Positions 13,711 to 16,110 of a stretch of DNA of 16,110 nucleotides are shown piece after piece. The notes below the pieces were generated by a model. That model was not told where the DNA came from, ran no database searches, and saw only the letters and a list, made by a program, of their open reading frames with translations. Location: positions 1 through 16,110 of the forward strand of contig DASRJW010000041.1 in NCBI GenBank assembly GCA_035649275.1, given 5' to 3'. A program made the translations under genes and the position numbers. How positions within the stretch are numbered: the stretch's first letter is position 1; the number at the start of each line of letters is the position of its first letter. Source of the DNA: Candidatus Krumholzibacteriia bacterium (GTDB lineage: Bacteria > Krumholzibacteriota > Krumholzibacteriia > G020349025).

Positions 13711-14199
13711 TTGATCCGTCTGCCCGTCCTCGCGGCTCCACCACCGCCCGGCGTGGTGGTCCACCCCAATTGCGCCCGCTGCACCGCCCTCTGCTGCCAG
13801 TACGTCTCCACCGAGATCGACGCGCCGACGACAGCGAAGGACTTCGACAACATCCGCTGGTATCTGATGCATCCGGGGGTGCGCGTTTTCGTGGAGGAGG
13901 CGGGCAGCTGGTTCCTCCAGTTCATGTCCCGCTGCGAGAACCTCGGGGCCGACAATCTCTGTCGCATCTACGACCGCCGCCCGCAGATCTGCCGCGATCT
14001 CCAGCCCACGAGCTGCGAGTTCGCTCTCGGCCCCGGGGATCAGGTCTACTTCACCAGCGTCGCGGAGTTCGAACGCTGGGAGGCGGAGAGGAAGCGCCGC
14101 CAGCAGACGCGCCGCGCCCGCCGGGGACAGCGCCTCGCCTCCCGCGGCCCGGCCGCGGCCCAGGCCGGGGTGCGCCGGGGTTCCAGATCTCAGGCCTGA
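13711..14199 (+). CDS. YkgJ-family cysteine-cluster protein (CxxCxxxCC)
   Basis: The 162-residue protein has the UPF0153/YkgJ cysteine cluster, thought to bind zinc or iron: CARCTALCC (Cys21, Cys24, Cys28, Cys29), then Cys75, CRIYDRRPQIC (Cys84, Cys94) and Cys102. The family is widespread and its function is not settled. The TTG start at 13711 is chosen for GGAGG six nt upstream (13700-13704) and because the conserved part begins shortly after. The last 40 residues are Arg/Ala-rich and basic, beyond the conserved domain, and may bind nucleic acid or simply be disordered. The stop overlaps the stop of the convergent exonuclease gene by 10 bp. Confidence 0.85.
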   Translation: MIRLPVLAAPPPPGVVVHPNCARCTALCCQYVSTEIDAPTTAKDFDNIRWYLMHPGVRVFVEEAGSWFLQFMSRCENLGADNLCRIYDRRPQICRDLQPTSCEFALGPGDQVYFTSVAEFERWEAERKRRQQTRRARRGQRLASRGPAAAQAGVRRGSRSQA

Positions 14200-15038
14200 G
14201 TGGGTCGATGGGCGCCGTTGCCGCCATGGGCGGCCTCGGCAGGGATGAGGCTGGATTCGAAGAGCTTCATCTGCCCCACCGTGGTGATGGAGCGAGCCTG
14301 CAGCAACTCGACGAGCTGCAGGAGAATGCGCGCCGTGGCGTAGGCGTCATCGTGGGCGCGATGGCGGTTCGGCAGCGGGATCCCCAGCTGCAGCGCCAGG
14401 TGGTGCAGCTTGCGGCTGTTCTTCGCTTCGATCAACCGCTGGCTCAGCTTCACCGTGCAAAGATGCGGCGCGGTGAAACGCTGGCCGGTCAAGCGCTCGA
14501 TGCACGTCTTCAGGAAGTGGTAATCGAAAGCGGCGTTGTGCGCCACGAACACGCCGCCCTCCAGCGCCTGGAGCAGCTGCGGCAGGATCTCGGCGAAGCT
14601 CGGCGCGCCGCGCACCATGGACTCGTCGATGCCGGTGAGGCGCTGGATGTTGCTCGGGATCGGCACGCCCGGGTCGAGAAGGGTGGAGAGCAGCGGGCGG
14701 ATCCTGGAACCGTGCAGTCCGAAGACGGCCACCTCGATGATGCCGTTGGTGCGCGGATCGCTTCCGGTGACCTCGAGATCCAGGACCCGGAACTCCGCCT
14801 CTTCCAGCTTCTGGCTGCCGTAGTCGTGGTTCAGCGCTTCCCAGAGCCCCGCATGGACCTCCTGGAAGCGACTGTCCTGCGACAGCAGGCGCCGAACGAG
14901 TCGCCGCATCTCCCGTCGGTCCCGGAGCCGCAGATCCAGGATGCGCTGGCCGATCAGGTACGACGGGGTCGGGCGGGGGCTGTGGTTGATGAAAGCGAAG
15001 GCCTCGTCCAGCTTGGAGGCCCTCAGGTGAGGGTCCAT
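14190..15038 (-). CDS. DnaQ-like DEDDh 3'-5' exonuclease with N-terminal helical domain
   Basis: The C-terminal part (about 84-245) is a DEDDh exonuclease like the epsilon subunit of DNA polymerase III: Exo I DLEVTG (Asp87, Glu89), Exo II AHNAAFDYHFL (Asp172) and Exo III HRAHDDA (His226, Asp231), so all metal ligands are present. Residues 20-75 form a helical domain ending GLWEAL that looks like a winged helix. There is no polymerase or GIY-YIG partner, so repair or RNA trimming are both possible. Two in-frame ATGs exist, at 15080 and 15038. The second is preferred, giving 282 residues, because the strong promoter at 15083-15112 should start RNA near 15076; neither has a good ribosome binding site. 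The 3' end overlaps the YkgJ gene tail to tail. Confidence 0.87.
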   Translation of the reverse strand: MDPHLRASKLDEAFAFINHSPRPTPSYLIGQRILDLRLRDRREMRRLVRRLLSQDSRFQEVHAGLWEALNHDYGSQKLEEAEFRVLDLEVTGSDPRTNGIIEVAVFGLHGSRIRPLLSTLLDPGVPIPSNIQRLTGIDESMVRGAPSFAEILPQLLQALEGGVFVAHNAAFDYHFLKTCIERLTGQRFTAPHLCTVKLSQRLIEAKNSRKLHHLALQLGIPLPNRHRAHDDAYATARILLQLVELLQARSITTVGQMKLFESSLIPAEAAHGGNGAHRPTQA

Positions 15039-15082
15039 GGCACCGTCTCGACGGCTAGGAGGGCTGAGATCCGAGTGCATTC

Positions 15083-15118
15083 ATTTTAATTGAAGGCGCT
15101 TGCAGCTGTCAAAGACAG
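15083..15118 (-). promoter_or_regulatory. Near-consensus promoter of the exonuclease gene with dyad over the -35 box
   Basis: Minus strand: TTGACA (15112-15107, perfect), 18-nt spacer, TAAAAT (15088-15083, 5 of 6). It is the best promoter in the window. The -35 overlaps a perfect dyad CTGTC-AAA-GACAG (15106-15118). Transcription would start near 15076, so the ATG at 15080 would not be on the transcript. Confidence 0.7.
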
Positions 15119-15172
15119 TGTCGCCGCGCGCCTGCTGGAAGCGAGGTCTCGTCGACCGCGGCGCCGTTCGCA

Positions 15173-15970
15173 TCAACGGCGGCCGGGGGACTCCAGGGCG
15201 AGGAGTTCGAGGCGGTAGTGCGAGAGGCGGGGGCCGCGCTGCGGCACGCCAGGAATCGGCTGGGAGAAACGACGCTCGCTCGAGACCGCCGCCGTGGCCC
15301 GGACGACACCCAGAATCGGCGCCTGCGGCGCGGTGAGGACCTCGAGGGTGCGGCGCTCCGCCTGCACGACTTCCGTCTCGCCCAAGCGCTGCTTACTCTC
15401 CCGGGCCTCGACGCGGTAATGCCCGCGGCAGCTGAGCCCGGTGCCCTGGTGCTGCACCGGACCCCAGGTCGAATCGGCCACCACGGGCAGCTCCGGTGCT
15501 GGCGAGAGCGCCGGGAGCTCCTGCCATTCCTCCGCGTCCATCTCCCGCTTCTCGCCGTGCTCGATCTGCACCACCCGTCGCACGTGCTCGAGCAAGGCCC
15601 CGCCGCCGCCGGAAAAGAGCGCCCGACTCACCTCGACCCGCGTCTCCAAGCTGTCGCCGGACCACAACCGCAGCATCACGCGGCCACTGGCGCCGGGCTG
15701 TACCGACTCGATGCAGACATGGAAATCCACCTGGCGCTCGCCGTCGGGTTCGGAGGCCTCGAAGCGGTAGAGCCCGCAGGCGCCGGCCTTGGGCTCCGCC
15801 GGGGGCACGCCGCGGAGCAGCACTTCGAGCTGCGCTCGCGCCGGGCCGCCGGCAAGGAGAGCGGGGAGAGCGCCGAGGAGGACCAAACGCCGAGGGGAAC
15901 GGTGGCTCCCGTTCCCCTCGCAGCGCCGCGGCGCGCCTTCTGCAACCGTGGGGCTCTTCCTAGTGGGCAA
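15173..15970 (-). CDS. Exported protein of unknown function
   Basis: I do not recognise a family. The protein has a clear secretion signal, RRLVLLGALPALLAGGPARA, cut before QLEVLLRG, and a mature part of about 210 residues with three isolated Cys (in ACGLYRF, HVCIES, LSCRGH) and many short beta-like stretches. No CxxCH haem site, metal cluster or lipobox is seen. The start is uncertain. TTG at 15970 overlaps the cytochrome stop codon and has GGAAAGAGA before it, giving 265 residues with a long basic n-region; TTG at 15886 gives 237 residues but trims the basic part and has no ribosome binding site. A strong hairpin (15891-15920) lies within the N-terminal codons. The cytochrome upstream on the same strand suggests a periplasmic partner role. 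Confidence 0.68.
   Translation of the reverse strand: MPTRKSPTVAEGAPRRCEGNGSHRSPRRLVLLGALPALLAGGPARAQLEVLLRGVPPAEPKAGACGLYRFEASEPDGERQVDFHVCIESVQPGASGRVMLRLWSGDSLETRVEVSRALFSGGGGALLEHVRRVVQIEHGEKREMDAEEWQELPALSPAPELPVVADSTWGPVQHQGTGLSCRGHYRVEARESKQRLGETEVVQAERRTLEVLTAPQAPILGVVRATAAVSSERRFSQPIPGVPQRGPRLSHYRLELLALESPGRR
15891..15920 (-). terminator. Perfect 11-bp hairpin after the cytochrome stop
   Basis: CGAGGGGAACG (15891-15901) and CGTTCCCCTCG (15910-15920) form a perfect 11-bp stem with an 8-nt loop, 39 nt after the cytochrome stop codon. The minus strand continues GCGTTTGGTCC, a short T-run. It reads as an intrinsic terminator or attenuator, yet lies inside the apparent start of the next gene. 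Confidence 0.6.
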
Positions 15971-16110
15971 TCTCTTTCCAGTACTTGGCGTAATCGAACT
16001 TGGGGCTGTTCTTCTTGTCGTGGCACACCATGCAGCTCTCCGGCGTCGGGTGGGCGATGAAGCCCGCATCGCCGTGCGTCGTGCCCTGACCGTGGCACTG
16101 CTCGCAGGAG
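15960..16110 (-). CDS. C-terminal end of a multihaem c-type cytochrome (partial)
   Basis: The right edge cuts this gene; only the last 49 codons and stop are present. They contain two haem-binding motifs, CEQCH and CMVCH, spaced 25 residues apart, and end in SPKFDYAKYWKEIAH. That ending resembles the tail of cytochrome-c554-like and related multihaem proteins, which carry electrons in the periplasm. Only the C-terminal part is visible, so haem number, signal peptide and partner cannot be told. The TAG is at 15960-15962 and the start of the exported protein may overlap it. Confidence 0.85.
   Translation of the reverse strand, partial: SCEQCHGQGTTHGDAGFIAHPTPESCMVCHDKKNSPKFDYAKYWKEIAH

Noticed and set aside
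13158-13967. N-terminal extension of cystathionine beta-synthase in an open frame up to 13967
   Set aside because: The extension is antisense to acylphosphatase and the YkgJ gene, and the family homology starts at the ATG at 13157.

Overview
The window is GC-rich bacterial chromosome and looks like an ordinary free-living Gram-negative rather than a mobile element. An 882-residue TonB-dependent receptor, a predicted secreted beta-barrel protein and the end of a multihaem c-type cytochrome point to an outer membrane and a respiratory lifestyle. A single-chain glycyl-tRNA synthetase of the Thermus/Staphylococcus type (not the alpha2beta2 type), with few close operon cues, suggests a poorly cultured phylum (for example the Eisenbacteria/Gemmatimonadota neighbourhood); this placement is a guess from style, not a measurement. 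I see no tRNA, rRNA, CRISPR array, transposase or integrase.

Layout, left to right. 1-5196 (all minus): TonB-dependent receptor, a Ycf48-like secreted beta-propeller and a soluble CapD/FlaA1-type nucleotide-sugar dehydratase, closely spaced and possibly one transcript. 5197-5576: a repeat-rich, very GC-rich spacer. 5577-6866: glycyl-tRNA synthetase with its own promoter. 7047-7811: an orphan protein with a ParB-like helix-turn-helix stretch, with its own promoter and a strong hairpin terminator. 8247-10381 (minus): a likely operon of a 63-residue zinc-ribbon protein, a zinc-ribbon/Tudor-like protein, an exported beta-rich protein and a receiver-HisKA protein without a kinase domain. 10571-13157 (minus): cystathionine gamma-lyase/synthase and cystathionine beta-synthase, together a transsulfuration operon converting homocysteine toward cysteine. 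13383-14199 (plus): acylphosphatase and a YkgJ-family cysteine-cluster protein, divergent from the sulfur operon. 14190-15038 (minus): DEDDh exonuclease, overlapping YkgJ tail to tail. 15173-16110 (minus): an exported protein of unknown function and the C-terminus of a multihaem cytochrome.

The most interesting material is in the control regions. The 63-residue zinc-ribbon gene has a near-consensus extended -10 promoter, a leader of about 108 nt, and an inverted repeat that would bury both its ribosome binding site and its AUG in one interrupted hairpin. The cystathionine beta-synthase gene has its strong ribosome binding site too far from the ATG, but a perfect GC hairpin fills exactly that gap and would restore normal spacing. 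Glycyl-tRNA synthetase has an ideal ribosome binding site placed in front of a CTG codon. Several sigma-70-like promoters carry dyads over the -35 box. All RNA-structure claims are read by eye and untested.
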